Source: G963662605 sp963667005 (lineage in GTDB: Bacteria > Bacteroidota > Ignavibacteria > Ignavibacteriales > Ignavibacteriaceae). Taken from it: a DNA stretch of 64,000 nucleotides. This document shows, piece after piece, positions 16,584 through 26,266 of this stretch. The notes under the pieces are model-generated. The model worked only from the letters and a program-made list of their open reading frames with translations, had not been told where the DNA came from and made no database searches. The stretch spans positions 2,914,001 through 2,978,000 of the forward strand of contig OY762937.1 in the NCBI GenBank assembly GCA_963667005.1, given 5' to 3'. How positions within the stretch are numbered: the stretch's first letter is position 1; the number at the start of each line of letters is the position of its first letter. The position numbers and the translations under genes were made by a program.

Positions 16584-18905
16584 CTATTCTTCTATTTCTT
16601 CGGGCATCTCTTCTACAATTTCAGTGCTGCAGACCGGGCACTTTAAGAATCTTCCTTTTTTCTTGGAATACCATTGTTCCATATACTTGGAATCATGGTT
16701 CGGACATGGAGTCATAACCGGCTTTTGCCAGCTGACAAAATCACAGCCCGGATATTTGCTGCAACCATAAAAGGGTTTTCTTTTCTTAGTAAGACGTTCA
16801 ACAACCTCACCGGTTTCACATTTAGGACAAGGAATACCAAGAGTCAAATTCTTGACGAAATCACAATCAGGATATTTTTCACATCCGATAAACCGTCCGA
16901 ATTTACCCATACGGATGACGGTACGGCCGCCGCACTTTTCACAGGTTTCACCAGTATATTCAGGCTCGTTATTTTCCTGATTGAGTTCTTTCATTGATTT
17001 AATGTTTTTACACTCAGGATAATTCGTACAGGCTAAAAATCTACCGAAACGACCATACTTAATAGCCATCTCAGAGCCGCACTTTTCACAAATGATTTTC
17101 TCAGTATTCTGTTCAACATGTGCCAGTGACTCAGCAAAAGGATTATAAAAATCATTGAGTACGTTAATGTATTCGTTTTCACCCTGAGCTATCTGGTCCA
17201 ATTCATTTTCCATTTTGGCTGTGAATCCGGTATTGATAATATCAGGGAAGTTCTCAACAAGAACTTTGTTTACTTTTTTACCCAGATTAGTAGGGATAAT
17301 TTGTCTGTTCTCCTGCTCGACGTATCCCCTCTCAACGATCGTTGAAACGATCATTGAATAAGTACTTGGTCTTCCAATACCTTTGCTTTCAAGCTCTTTT
17401 ATGAGGGAAGCTTCTGTATACCGTGGGGCCGGCTTAGTGAAGTGCTGGTGTTTATCAGCCTCAGATAAAGTAACAGCTCCGCCTTTTTCAAGGTTCTTAG
17501 GAATTTTTTCGTTTTTTGAATCGCTTCTATCTTCGTCTTTTCTGGTGTCAATTTCCTGGGCCTCGGTATAAACACGTGTAAATCCGTCAAACAACATTGT
17601 TTGCCCATAAGCCTTAAAAAGAAACTCGCCTGATTTAATTTCAACTACTGTTGTTTCCAGACTGGCCGGGTTCATCTGACATGAGATAAAACGGTTCCAA
17701 ATCAGCTGATACAATTTAAAGGCATTATCATCCAGGAACGGACGAACAAATTCAGGAGTATATTTCAATGATGTAGGACGGATTGCTTCGTGTGCATCCT
17801 GAACATTACCGCCCTTCTTTTTATAGACATTGGGTTCAGCAGGTAAATATTCGCTCCCGTAAGATGATGTAATGTACTCTCTCGCGTCAGCGACAATATC
17901 ATCACTAAGACGGGTAGAGTCTGTTCTCATGTACGTAATCAAACCGGCCAGTCCTTCATCACCCAGCTCGACACCTTCATATAATCTCTGCGCCAGGGTC
18001 ATGGTTTGACGGGGTCTGAAGCGTAAAGCTTTCGATGCTTCTGCCTGCAATGTGCTGGTAATGAATGGAGCTGAAGGATTTCGTTTCGTAGCCTTCTTGA
18101 CAATGTTTGAAATGACAAAATCATTCCGCTTTTTAATTTGTTCGACTATCTCTTTAGCCTGACTTTCAGTACTGATCCACACATGGTGTTCTGCAAACTT
18201 CTGCATTTCTTCATCAGTCATGACAGGCTTTGGAGTAACTTTGACTTCTTTACCGTCAATACTGAATAGTTTTGAATGAATTTCTGATTTATCTGTTGAA
18301 TTAAAAATTCCTGAAATTGACCAATACTCAGTTTGAATGAAGCGTTCAATTTCCTCTTCCCGTTCGCAAACCAAGCGTAATGCTACAGATTGAACACGGC
18401 CTGCTGAAAGGTTGTTCGAAGAAGAAATAATTGTCTTCCAGAGAAATGGACTGATCTTGTAACCAATGATTCTATCCATCACTCTTCTTGCACGCTGAGA
18501 ATTAACTAAATGAGCATCAATATCGAGAGGATTATTCATCCCCTTTACGATACCTGTCTTGGTAATTTCATTGAACAATACTCTGTGAAGGGTAACCGGC
18601 TTTTTCGCACTCAGAAGTTCTGCAATATCCTGTGCGATGGCTTCACCTTCACGGTCCGGGTCAGTCGCGATGAAGATTTTTTCACTTTTACCCGCGAGGT
18701 CTTTAATCTTCTTAATTACATCGCCTTTACCCCTGATGTTCACAAATTGCGGTTCAAAGCCCTTTTCTACCTCTACCCCAAGTTTTGTTTTAGGCAGATT
18801 TCTTAAATGTCCGACAGTGGCTTCTACAATGTAATTTTTACCTAAATACTTATTAATTGTTTTAGCTTTAGAAGGAGACTCTACAATAACTAAGTTCTTT
18901 TTCAT
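16584..18905 (-). CDS. topA: DNA topoisomerase I
   Basis: This 773-residue type IA topoisomerase relaxes negative supercoils through a 5'-phosphotyrosine. The Toprim domain opens with LVIVESPSKAKTINKYLG and contains the DPDREGEAIA acidic triad. The active-site Tyr is Y325 in GLITYMRTDSTR. LIKELESKGIGRPSTYSMIV follows. The C-terminus holds several four-Cys zinc fingers (CEKCGSEMA..CTNYPEC, CEKCGGRTV..CEKYPDC, CPKCETGEV..CSKYPGC) and a last CPNHD..CPVC pair. It is downstream of ybeY by 21 bases. Confidence 0.97.
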   Translation of the reverse strand: MKKNLVIVESPSKAKTINKYLGKNYIVEATVGHLRNLPKTKLGVEVEKGFEPQFVNIRGKGDVIKKIKDLAGKSEKIFIATDPDREGEAIAQDIAELLSAKKPVTLHRVLFNEITKTGIVKGMNNPLDIDAHLVNSQRARRVMDRIIGYKISPFLWKTIISSSNNLSAGRVQSVALRLVCEREEEIERFIQTEYWSISGIFNSTDKSEIHSKLFSIDGKEVKVTPKPVMTDEEMQKFAEHHVWISTESQAKEIVEQIKKRNDFVISNIVKKATKRNPSAPFITSTLQAEASKALRFRPRQTMTLAQRLYEGVELGDEGLAGLITYMRTDSTRLSDDIVADAREYITSSYGSEYLPAEPNVYKKKGGNVQDAHEAIRPTSLKYTPEFVRPFLDDNAFKLYQLIWNRFISCQMNPASLETTVVEIKSGEFLFKAYGQTMLFDGFTRVYTEAQEIDTRKDEDRSDSKNEKIPKNLEKGGAVTLSEADKHQHFTKPAPRYTEASLIKELESKGIGRPSTYSMIVSTIVERGYVEQENRQIIPTNLGKKVNKVLVENFPDIINTGFTAKMENELDQIAQGENEYINVLNDFYNPFAESLAHVEQNTEKIICEKCGSEMAIKYGRFGRFLACTNYPECKNIKSMKELNQENNEPEYTGETCEKCGGRTVIRMGKFGRFIGCEKYPDCDFVKNLTLGIPCPKCETGEVVERLTKKRKPFYGCSKYPGCDFVSWQKPVMTPCPNHDSKYMEQWYSKKKGRFLKCPVCSTEIVEEMPEEIEE

Positions 18906-18926
18906 ATTATCCTAATTTCAGTAATA

Positions 18927-19355
18927 TTATAAATTTTTAAAACATGCCCGCAAAAGTTTTTCTTGCTTCACGAACATGGTCTTTCTTTGTGAGTCGGTTT
19001 GGTCATCGTAACCCATCAAGTGCAGTACTCCATGAATAATCAACCGAACCAGCTCATTTTTAACAGGGACACTAAATTTTTTTGCATTTTCAACCGCGTC
19101 ATCAATAGATATTAATATTTCACCATCTATCATTTTCCCGCCATCGCGATAATCAAAAGTGATAATATCAGTATCATAATGATGATTTAAAAACGAAATA
19201 TTGATATTTCGTAATTCAGTGCGTTTGATAAAATTTATCTCTAATGCCTTAATCCGAAAATTAAACTCTTTTCTTAAAATAGCAATAACAGTTTCAATTT
19301 CTTTTTTTGTAAGTTGAAACTTCTCCGGAAAATTTACACCTAAATTTGTTGCCAT
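18927..19355 (-). CDS. ybeY: endoribonuclease YbeY (rRNA maturation factor)
   Basis: The 142-residue metalloprotein functions in 16S rRNA 3'-end maturation and ribosome quality control. The zinc motif reads HGVLHLMGYDD: two His are present, but the third position, His in E. coli, is Asp. This substitution is usual in Bacteroidota relatives as far as I recall and supports the lineage call. ITFDYRDGGKMIDGEILIS matches the family core. The ATG shares a base with the TAA of the gamma-carbonic anhydrase gene. Confidence 0.92.
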   Translation of the reverse strand: MATNLGVNFPEKFQLTKKEIETVIAILRKEFNFRIKALEINFIKRTELRNINISFLNHHYDTDIITFDYRDGGKMIDGEILISIDDAVENAKKFSVPVKNELVRLIIHGVLHLMGYDDQTDSQRKTMFVKQEKLLRACFKNL

Positions 19356-19897
19356 TATTTTCCTGCTTTCAATTTAGTAGCATATTCCATATAATGTTGT
19401 GCTGAGATATCAAAATATTCGATTTCATCTTCAGTCAAATCTCGAACAACTTTAGCCGGTACTCCCGCGACTAATTTACCCGTAGGCACTATAAAATTCG
19501 GCTTAACCACCGAACCGGCAGCCACCATTGACTTTGTCTGAACAACAGCTCCATCAAGAACCGTGGCATTCATACCGATCAACGTTCTATCTTCAATAAC
19601 ACAAGCATGGATACATGCTTTATGTCCGATAGTTACTTGTGAACCTATAATTGCCGGTTTATTCTTGCTGACATGAATAACCGTCCCGTCCTGAATATTT
19701 GAACCGGAACCTATAGAAATATATTCAATGTCACCCCGGAGGACACAGTTATACCACACACTCGAATCTTTACCTATCCTGACATCACCAATAATCTTGG
19801 CACCGGAAGCCAGAAAGACAGATTCATCGATCTGCGGTGAAAGTCCGTCATAATTGAATATTTGTTGTTCACTTAGTGATACTTTGGCGGCATCCAT
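19355..19897 (-). CDS. gamma-carbonic anhydrase-like hexapeptide-repeat protein
   Basis: This 180-residue left-handed beta-helix protein has imperfect hexapeptide repeats from about residue 25. The metal-site pattern is VIHVSKNK (first His), then TIGHKACIHACVI (next two His), as in gamma-carbonic anhydrases and YrdA/PaaY-like proteins. The ATG at 19897 with GGAAG 8 bases upstream is preferred over TTG at 19912. Either way the start lies inside the end of the DUF3108 gene. Hydration of CO2 is the family activity, but many single-copy bacterial relatives are not proven enzymes. Confidence 0.87.
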   Translation of the reverse strand: MDAAKVSLSEQQIFNYDGLSPQIDESVFLASGAKIIGDVRIGKDSSVWYNCVLRGDIEYISIGSGSNIQDGTVIHVSKNKPAIIGSQVTIGHKACIHACVIEDRTLIGMNATVLDGAVVQTKSMVAAGSVVKPNFIVPTGKLVAGVPAKVVRDLTEDEIEYFDISAQHYMEYATKLKAGK

Positions 19898-20694
19898 CCG
19901 GGTTTCTTCCAACTAATTAACTCTACAGTAACTCTTCCAATGATGACGTTAAGTTTAGCCATGACCGGTATACCGGCATCATCATCCGTAAACCAGCCCT
20001 CAAAATACCCGGTCAATCCATACACACTGACGAAATTTGTTTCACCATCTAGGTGCTTTACCGCAATATCATAGTTAACTGCGTCAATGTGGGCTTTTTC
20101 AGTGTTGTCGTAAAAATTGATCTTTGCGTACACATGTTTCTCATTTACCAGACATGGCAGATTAACGGATTTTTTACTTCCTGAAAATGCCCGGGCATAG
20201 TAAAATATTGAAAGCCCGTCCTGAAACGGCTGCTGCGAATATCCCGTACTATCTGTCCATAATTCATATGGATTTACTTTTCCCTGCCGTACCTTTACCT
20301 TTGCACCTGCATGATCATAAGTATAATCTGTAAAAGTCGTGTATTCTTTCTTTCTGACTAAGCCTTTGAAATAATTTGAAAATATTGCTTCGTTGAAATG
20401 TGATTCGTAGATCATATGCAGATCAACAAATGGTATACCTGAATAAGAGTCCATATAAGCTACTGCATTATAAACCGGTTTACCGTTAACCACTTTCTTC
20501 GACTGAATCTTAAATCTGATCTCACCGAATTTCAGAAGATAGTATTTTACGACATACGTCAATTCTTCACCGACAGTAAAGTCGCGTGGACCTGTAAAAG
20601 AAAATGCTATTTCATTTGTTTTCGCCTCAGTGCTATGCATTGGCGAAACTAAAAGAAATAGCACAAATAATAATACAGGAATTTTTCTTACCAT
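19873..20694 (-). CDS. DUF3108 domain exported protein
   Basis: The 273-residue protein has a signal peptide (VRKIPVLLFVLFLLVSPMHS then TEA) and the DUF3108 body: GEELTYVVKYYLLKFGEIRFKI near residue 40, MIYESHFNEAIFS, the FQDGLSIFYYARAF block and GYFEGWFTDDDAGIPVMAKLNV at the end. DUF3108 proteins are predicted periplasmic or outer-membrane-linked beta-rich proteins without known function. The ATG coincides with the stop of ctpA, and the 3' end overlaps the carbonic anhydrase gene, so three genes are tightly coupled. Confidence 0.85.
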   Translation of the reverse strand: MVRKIPVLLFVLFLLVSPMHSTEAKTNEIAFSFTGPRDFTVGEELTYVVKYYLLKFGEIRFKIQSKKVVNGKPVYNAVAYMDSYSGIPFVDLHMIYESHFNEAIFSNYFKGLVRKKEYTTFTDYTYDHAGAKVKVRQGKVNPYELWTDSTGYSQQPFQDGLSIFYYARAFSGSKKSVNLPCLVNEKHVYAKINFYDNTEKAHIDAVNYDIAVKHLDGETNFVSVYGLTGYFEGWFTDDDAGIPVMAKLNVIIGRVTVELISWKKPGWMPPKYH

Positions 20695-22298
20695 TATTTT
20701 GAAGAAACCATTTCGTGCGCTTTATCAAATAAAGACAACGACTTAGCAATCTGTTTATCACTCTTAAGCATAACCATATACCAGCCTTCGTTCTTCCAGA
20801 AGTTTCTGGCAACATATGCTTTTAGTCGTGCAAGAATGTATTCACGATCTTTATCCAGATCTTTTTCATCAACCTTAACATCTTTGGCTTTTGCCATTTC
20901 AAGGAAGTCATTCAGATCTGATTTTGAGAATGAAAAATCATGTTCGAATTTCATCAAATCATTTTTGTATTCGCTCTGAAGTTCTTTTCCATGAGTGTCA
21001 AGGTATTTGAGAATATAGATATAAAATAAATTCTTACGTAACAGAGCCGCAGTCAAATCGGTTACCTTATCCGATTTAACGATGTAATCCGGTGTAATAC
21101 CACCGCCGCCATACACGGTTCTACCCTTGCCTGTTTTATAAGCAGGTCTTGTGGTATCCTTCTCAGTTTTATGAACGAAATTTTCACCTTCGTTCTCATC
21201 CCGCTCCATCGCTTCTTCATAATATTTCTGCTTATCGGTATATTTTCTTTGGATAAGCCGTCCGGAAGGAGTGAAGTATTGAGCAATAGTCAATCTGAGC
21301 GAGCTGCCGTCCGGAAGCGGAAACTGCCGTTGTACCAAACCTTTACCAAATGAAGTTTCACCGATAATCAGACCTCTGTCCCAATCCTGAATAGCGCCTG
21401 AAACAATTTCACTTGCAGAAGCACTACCGCGATTGATCATTACAATGAGGGGGAGTTTTTCATACTCTGATGGTTCCGATGCCGTGTATGTTTCATCAAA
21501 TTCTTTGCGTCTGCCTTTTGTATAAACGATCATCTTATTACCATCAATAAAAAGGTCTGCTATTTGAAAGGCTTGATTCAAATAACCGCCCGGGTTATTC
21601 CGCAAATCAAGAATAAGCTGCTTCATTCCGTGAGCTTTAAGATCTTTCAAAGCTTCAAGTAATTCATCGGTAGTCTTCTCTGCGAATCTGGAAACACTGA
21701 CATAGCCGGTAGTTTTGTCCATCATAAAATGAGTATCTACCGAATACAGCGGGATTTTATCTCTGGTGATTTCGTAATCAATGAGGTCTTTTACACCTTG
21801 TCTTGCAACAAGTACGTTAACCTTCGTACCGGCTTTTCCACGAAGTTTTTTTCTTACATCGTCATTATTAATTCCGATACAGGATTTACCATCAATTTTT
21901 ACAATTCTATCTCCTGACATGATTCCCAGAGCTTCGCTCGGTCCACCGGTGATTGGAGAAACAACGGTAAGGGTGTCATTAACAACCTGAAATTCGATTC
22001 CGATACCTTCAAAATCACCCCGGAATTCCTCTTCAACACTCTTCATATCTTTGGCTGAAATGTACACCGAGTGGGGATCCAAATCTTCAAGCATACCTTT
22101 AATGGCACTCTCTACCAATTTCTCGGAATCAATTTCTTCCACGTAGTATTTTTGTGTGTAGGTCAGTACATCGTTGAATTTTTGCAAATTTTCCCGGAGA
22201 TTATCACCGGACATTGCTTTTTGAATCTGTGTACCGAGCAGTATTCCTACCGCCAGAATTGTAACCAGGATGGGGAATTTTACGCTTTTAAATTGCAT
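20694..22298 (-). CDS. ctpA: C-terminal processing peptidase (S41)
   Basis: The 534-residue protease has an N-terminal signal anchor (KFPILVTILAVGILLGTQI), a PDZ domain (GIGIEFQVVNDTLTVVSPI to GKSCIGINNDDVRKKLRG) and an S41 domain with the Ser in INRGSASASEIVSGAIQDW and the Lys in GETSFGKGLVQRQF. A C-terminal extension of about 150 residues is helical. It degrades or trims periplasmic proteins from their C-termini. ATG at 22298 with AAGGAGA 5 bases upstream is the start; the in-frame GTG at 22316 would translate the ribosome-binding site. Confidence 0.92.
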   Translation of the reverse strand: MQFKSVKFPILVTILAVGILLGTQIQKAMSGDNLRENLQKFNDVLTYTQKYYVEEIDSEKLVESAIKGMLEDLDPHSVYISAKDMKSVEEEFRGDFEGIGIEFQVVNDTLTVVSPITGGPSEALGIMSGDRIVKIDGKSCIGINNDDVRKKLRGKAGTKVNVLVARQGVKDLIDYEITRDKIPLYSVDTHFMMDKTTGYVSVSRFAEKTTDELLEALKDLKAHGMKQLILDLRNNPGGYLNQAFQIADLFIDGNKMIVYTKGRRKEFDETYTASEPSEYEKLPLIVMINRGSASASEIVSGAIQDWDRGLIIGETSFGKGLVQRQFPLPDGSSLRLTIAQYFTPSGRLIQRKYTDKQKYYEEAMERDENEGENFVHKTEKDTTRPAYKTGKGRTVYGGGGITPDYIVKSDKVTDLTAALLRKNLFYIYILKYLDTHGKELQSEYKNDLMKFEHDFSFSKSDLNDFLEMAKAKDVKVDEKDLDKDREYILARLKAYVARNFWKNEGWYMVMLKSDKQIAKSLSLFDKAHEMVSSK

Positions 22299-22462
22299 TT
22301 TTCTCCTTTTTCGCACTCAATCTTTTCTTCAAAAGTAACTAAATCTTAAAATATCCGTTCAAAATCACACACAAATCATCATATAACCAAAACTAATCAT
22401 TTCCTTGCCGTGAAACATAACTCTGAAATCATAAATAATCAAGATTATAACGCTGCCCGTTT

Positions 22463-23185
22463 TTAGCGGACCTGTTCCCATATTCTCGATGAAGACTTTT
22501 TGGCTACAACAATCGAGAACGAATTTGTAAACCAAGATAAGATGACGCGCATGTAGCCCATCTTTCTGTAGCGTCTTGGAGATTCGTATATTTTCGAATT
22601 CCAATCAAAAAATATCCGGCCGCTTTTCGCGATTCGCTTGTACAAGTCCCAGTCTTCTCCTGCTACCAATTTTTCATTGTATCCACCGACGGATTGGAAG
22701 ACGTTTCGTTTTACAATATTGCACTCACCTCTTCCCATTCCAACGCCGAAAACATTTAATGAATAGAAATAGATGTTACAAAAGCCGTGAAATAAGGTAT
22801 CTTTAAAACATGCTTCTTCGGGGAAGGTTTCTACAACACACGTCATCGCGAGATATTCTGAATTTCTGAAGTACTTATCTATCGTATGGAAGAATTGAAC
22901 CGGGTTCTGAATGCGGACATCCGCATTCATGAATATGAGAATATCTCCACAAGCTTCTTTGGAACCACGATTCCTTCCTACCGCTATATTATCGCACGGG
23001 TCAGAATATGGAATAACCTTGTCGGCTTTAGTCTTCGCTATCTCAATAGTTCTATCCTTACTCCCGCCGTCAGATACGATTATCTCGTAATTGAACTCAC
23101 GACGCAGTTCAGGAAGATTAAGCTGCTCCAATAAATTAGGGAGCAAAACTTCTTCATTGAGTGTAGGTATAATTATACTGATCAT
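22463..23185 (-). CDS. family 2 glycosyltransferase
   Basis: This 240-residue GT-A enzyme has no clear transmembrane anchor. It begins ISIIIPTLNEEVLLPNLLEQ, has the nucleotide-binding VSDGGSKDRTIEIAKTKAD and FMNADVRIQN in the DxD position, followed by GVGMGRGECNIVKRNVF and GEDWDLYKRIAKSG with the catalytic acidic residues. It resembles the rSAM/selenodomain-associated class of small GT2 proteins, with unknown acceptor. It follows lysS by 46 bases. The region downstream to ctpA (22299-22462) has no gene. Confidence 0.8.
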   Translation of the reverse strand: MISIIIPTLNEEVLLPNLLEQLNLPELRREFNYEIIVSDGGSKDRTIEIAKTKADKVIPYSDPCDNIAVGRNRGSKEACGDILIFMNADVRIQNPVQFFHTIDKYFRNSEYLAMTCVVETFPEEACFKDTLFHGFCNIYFYSLNVFGVGMGRGECNIVKRNVFQSVGGYNEKLVAGEDWDLYKRIAKSGRIFFDWNSKIYESPRRYRKMGYMRVILSWFTNSFSIVVAKKSSSRIWEQVR

Positions 23186-23231
23186 AAACCGGAATTCAAT
23201 TGTATGAGAAGTATACCCGATTTCAAATTGA

Positions 23232-24743
23232 TCATTTCTCCGGCTTCATCTGTGGGAAAAATAGTACGTCACGAATTGAAGTCTGACCGGTCAATAACAT
23301 AACCAATCTATCAACACCGATACCAAGACCTGCAGTCGGCGGCATGCCGTATTCAAGTGCTCGTACGAAATCTTCATCAACCTGCTGGGCTTCTTCATCC
23401 CCAAGGTCCAGAGCTTTCTTCTGTTCGAGGAAGCGCTGATGCTGATCGATAGGATCGTTCAATTCGCTAAACGCGTTACAAATTTCACGACCGGCGACAA
23501 ATCCTTCAAACCGCTCAACGAGACCGGCTTTATCGCGGTGTTTCTTTGCCAATGGTGATGTTTCAATCGGATAATCAGTTAAAAATGTCGGTTGAATCAA
23601 TGTTGGCTGTATGGTCACCTCGAAAATCTCATCAATGATCTTACCACGGCTCTGTTTACCGGTAATTTCAATATGATATGATTTTGCAAGTGCAATGAGT
23701 TCTTCATCTGAAATTACGGAAACATCTTTTCCTGTTTTTTCAAGCAGTGCATCTACCATGGAAACTCTATTCCACGGTGCCTTGAAATCAATATCATGAC
23801 CGTCAAAGTTAAATTTCAATGTTCCAAAAACCTTGGTACAAATTGCCTCGAACATGTTTTCGACAAATTCCATCATCCAGAAGTAATCTTTGTACGCAAC
23901 GTAGACTTCCATCATGGTAAATTCAGGATTATGGGTTTTATCCATACCTTCATTTCTGAAGTCTTTGGATATTTCATAAACGCCGTCAAAACCGCCAACG
24001 ATCAATCTCTTCAAAAATAATTCATCAGCAATTCTTAAATAGAACGGAATATCAAGAGCGTTGTGATGTGTGATAAACGGTCTTGCAGAGGCTCCACCGT
24101 ATAATGACTGCAATACAGGAGTTTCAACTTCAAGGATACCCTGGTTGTCAAGAAATTGCCTCATGGTACTGATAATTCTTGATCTTTTGTAGAATACATC
24201 TTTCACTTCAGGATTTACAATAAGATCTACATATCGCTGGCGATAGCGTAATTCTTTATCAGCGAACTGATCGAAGACTACTTTATTACCGGCTTCGTCA
24301 ACAATTTCTTTGGCGATCGGAATCGGGCGGAGTGATTTTGTTAAAAGCTGCATGCTTTGAACGTGTACCGATATTTCGCCGGTCTTTGTTTTGAATACAA
24401 AACCTTTAACACCGATAATATCGCCGATATCCAACAGCTTGAAGTTTTCATACTCTTCACCGATTTCATCGCGTTTCAAATAAATCTGTATTCTGCCCAG
24501 TCCATCCTGAAGGTGCGCGAACGAAGCTTTACCCATACGGCGGATAGCCATAATGCGGCCTGCTATCGCGACTTCCCTTTTCGGTTCTGCGTCTTCCTGA
24601 TAATTATCTTTTACATCTGATGAATTACTGTTCACCGCATAATTGTATGCAAAAGGAAGAACACCTTTGTTCTTCAGCTCTTCTAATTCTTCAAAACGTC
24701 TCTTTATGAGTACATTAACATCTTCTTGAATGTTTTCCTGCAC
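23232..24743 (-). CDS. lysS: lysyl-tRNA synthetase, class II
   Basis: The 503-residue synthetase has the OB anticodon-binding domain (VAIAGRIMAIRRMGKASFAHL) and the class II core: motif 2 FRNEGMDKTHNPEFTMMEVY, and motif 3 GLGIGVDRLVMLLTG near the C-terminus. YGGASARPFITHHNALDIPFYLRI is the Lys-specific region. The length is standard. It lies 14 bases after dacB in a housekeeping run that includes trpS. Confidence 0.97.
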   Translation of the reverse strand: MQENIQEDVNVLIKRRFEELEELKNKGVLPFAYNYAVNSNSSDVKDNYQEDAEPKREVAIAGRIMAIRRMGKASFAHLQDGLGRIQIYLKRDEIGEEYENFKLLDIGDIIGVKGFVFKTKTGEISVHVQSMQLLTKSLRPIPIAKEIVDEAGNKVVFDQFADKELRYRQRYVDLIVNPEVKDVFYKRSRIISTMRQFLDNQGILEVETPVLQSLYGGASARPFITHHNALDIPFYLRIADELFLKRLIVGGFDGVYEISKDFRNEGMDKTHNPEFTMMEVYVAYKDYFWMMEFVENMFEAICTKVFGTLKFNFDGHDIDFKAPWNRVSMVDALLEKTGKDVSVISDEELIALAKSYHIEITGKQSRGKIIDEIFEVTIQPTLIQPTFLTDYPIETSPLAKKHRDKAGLVERFEGFVAGREICNAFSELNDPIDQHQRFLEQKKALDLGDEEAQQVDEDFVRALEYGMPPTAGLGIGVDRLVMLLTGQTSIRDVLFFPQMKPEK

Positions 24744-24757
24744 GAATCTAACTCCAT

Positions 24758-26266
24758 TTATTTTCTTTTAAAATTTGCCAGCCTGACACAAATCAGGTCC
24801 TGAAGATTCTCCGCCAATTTCATTGGCACAATAACATTATTCACAACAAGTGAAATAGCGACCGGTTCGTTATCACCGGTGTAAATATATCCTGATAAAC
24901 TTCTCACGCCTTCCAGCATACCTGTTTTTGCATGGAGGTTGTCCTCAACTCTGGTTTTTTGAAATCTCTCTGCTAATGTTCCGTCTCTACCGGCAACCGA
25001 TAAAGAATTGCAAAAAAACTTAAACAGATTATTCTTGTACATATATGAAAGTAAACTGATAAACTGCTTGGGCGAAATAAGATTCAATCGAGACAAACCG
25101 GAGCCGTCTACAATAGATATTCCCTCAGTATTAATACCGGTTGAACTAAGGAAGCGTTTTACAACTTTTAGGCCGTTAGCGACGGAACCATATTTTTCCT
25201 TCTCGTAACCAAGCGTTTTCAGCAGCTGCTCCGCATAGAAATTATAGCTGTTTTTATTCATGATATTCAGAATCAATGAAAGCGTCACTGATTTATGAGT
25301 AAACAGCAAATTAGCTTTTGAATAATCAAGCGGTTCGGTCAAGTCATTGACGTCCGTTCCGAAACCTTTAACTACAATTCCCTTCTTTTGCAGAACATCT
25401 TTCAATACGACAACAAAAAATTGTGTGGGACTGTTAATCGTTGAATAATAACGAAGTGTGTCGCTTTTCTCACGTACAGTGCCGGTTACGGTAATAATAT
25501 TCGTTCCACGCTCACGATACACGTTAATGTCCGTAACAGAATCAGCCGGGACAGTAAAGACACGGTTGATGAGAGTAACATAATTAGTTGCGGGTTGAAC
25601 GGACAAAGATGCCTTTTGACCTTTATTGGTCGGCTTAATCAAAATATCAACACAATTTTCATTTAGCGAAAGTGCCCCGGTAGGAGCCGCGAACCAATCG
25701 GATTCCTGATCCCATGCCCAGCCTTCGCCTAAATTCACATTATCGAACGCACTTCCGTCACCGATAATATTTCCATCAATTTCATCAATACCCAATTGCA
25801 GTAATGAATCAGCCCAGTCTTCAAATATTTGAGTTATAGAACCATCATAGAGACGTCCTGAAATTGTAGGGTCGCCGAATCCTTTAACAATCAAGTCACC
25901 TTGGAGTATCGAGCCGTCCAGTTTACCTCTGCGATACAGTTCGGTTTTGAACCGGTAATCATATCCAAGATTGACTAATGACGCAGCCGAGGTAATGAGT
26001 TTAAGGTCTGAGGCGGGAATAAAGATTTTATCTTCATTCCTTTTATAGAAATACTCACCGTTTGCGAGGGATTGAATAACTACGCCCCACTGAGCGGATG
26101 AAAAATTGGGATCATTAAATATATCATCTAATTGTTCACGGAACTCAGCAATAGTTGCATGGCTATATTTAGCAACAGTATCGCTCTTTACGTTTTCCTG
26201 AGGAAAAGCGAACTGTGTGAGTGCAGCAAGAAAAATAATCAGCAGGTAGTGTTTATTTAACTGCAT
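24758..26266 (-). CDS. dacB: D-alanyl-D-alanine carboxypeptidase/endopeptidase (PBP4 family, S13)
   Basis: The 502-residue protein has a signal peptide (HYLLIIFLAALTQFAFP) and the three penicillin-binding motifs: SDLK in PASDLKLITSAASL, SYN in KNSYNFYAEQLLK and KTG in HAKTGMLEGVRSLSGY. The long insertion between SxxK and SxN is the S13 feature. It trims or cuts peptidoglycan peptides in the periplasm. Its ATG lies 14 bases inside the end of the rluB-like gene. Confidence 0.93.
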   Translation of the reverse strand: MQLNKHYLLIIFLAALTQFAFPQENVKSDTVAKYSHATIAEFREQLDDIFNDPNFSSAQWGVVIQSLANGEYFYKRNEDKIFIPASDLKLITSAASLVNLGYDYRFKTELYRRGKLDGSILQGDLIVKGFGDPTISGRLYDGSITQIFEDWADSLLQLGIDEIDGNIIGDGSAFDNVNLGEGWAWDQESDWFAAPTGALSLNENCVDILIKPTNKGQKASLSVQPATNYVTLINRVFTVPADSVTDINVYRERGTNIITVTGTVREKSDTLRYYSTINSPTQFFVVVLKDVLQKKGIVVKGFGTDVNDLTEPLDYSKANLLFTHKSVTLSLILNIMNKNSYNFYAEQLLKTLGYEKEKYGSVANGLKVVKRFLSSTGINTEGISIVDGSGLSRLNLISPKQFISLLSYMYKNNLFKFFCNSLSVAGRDGTLAERFQKTRVEDNLHAKTGMLEGVRSLSGYIYTGDNEPVAISLVVNNVIVPMKLAENLQDLICVRLANFKRK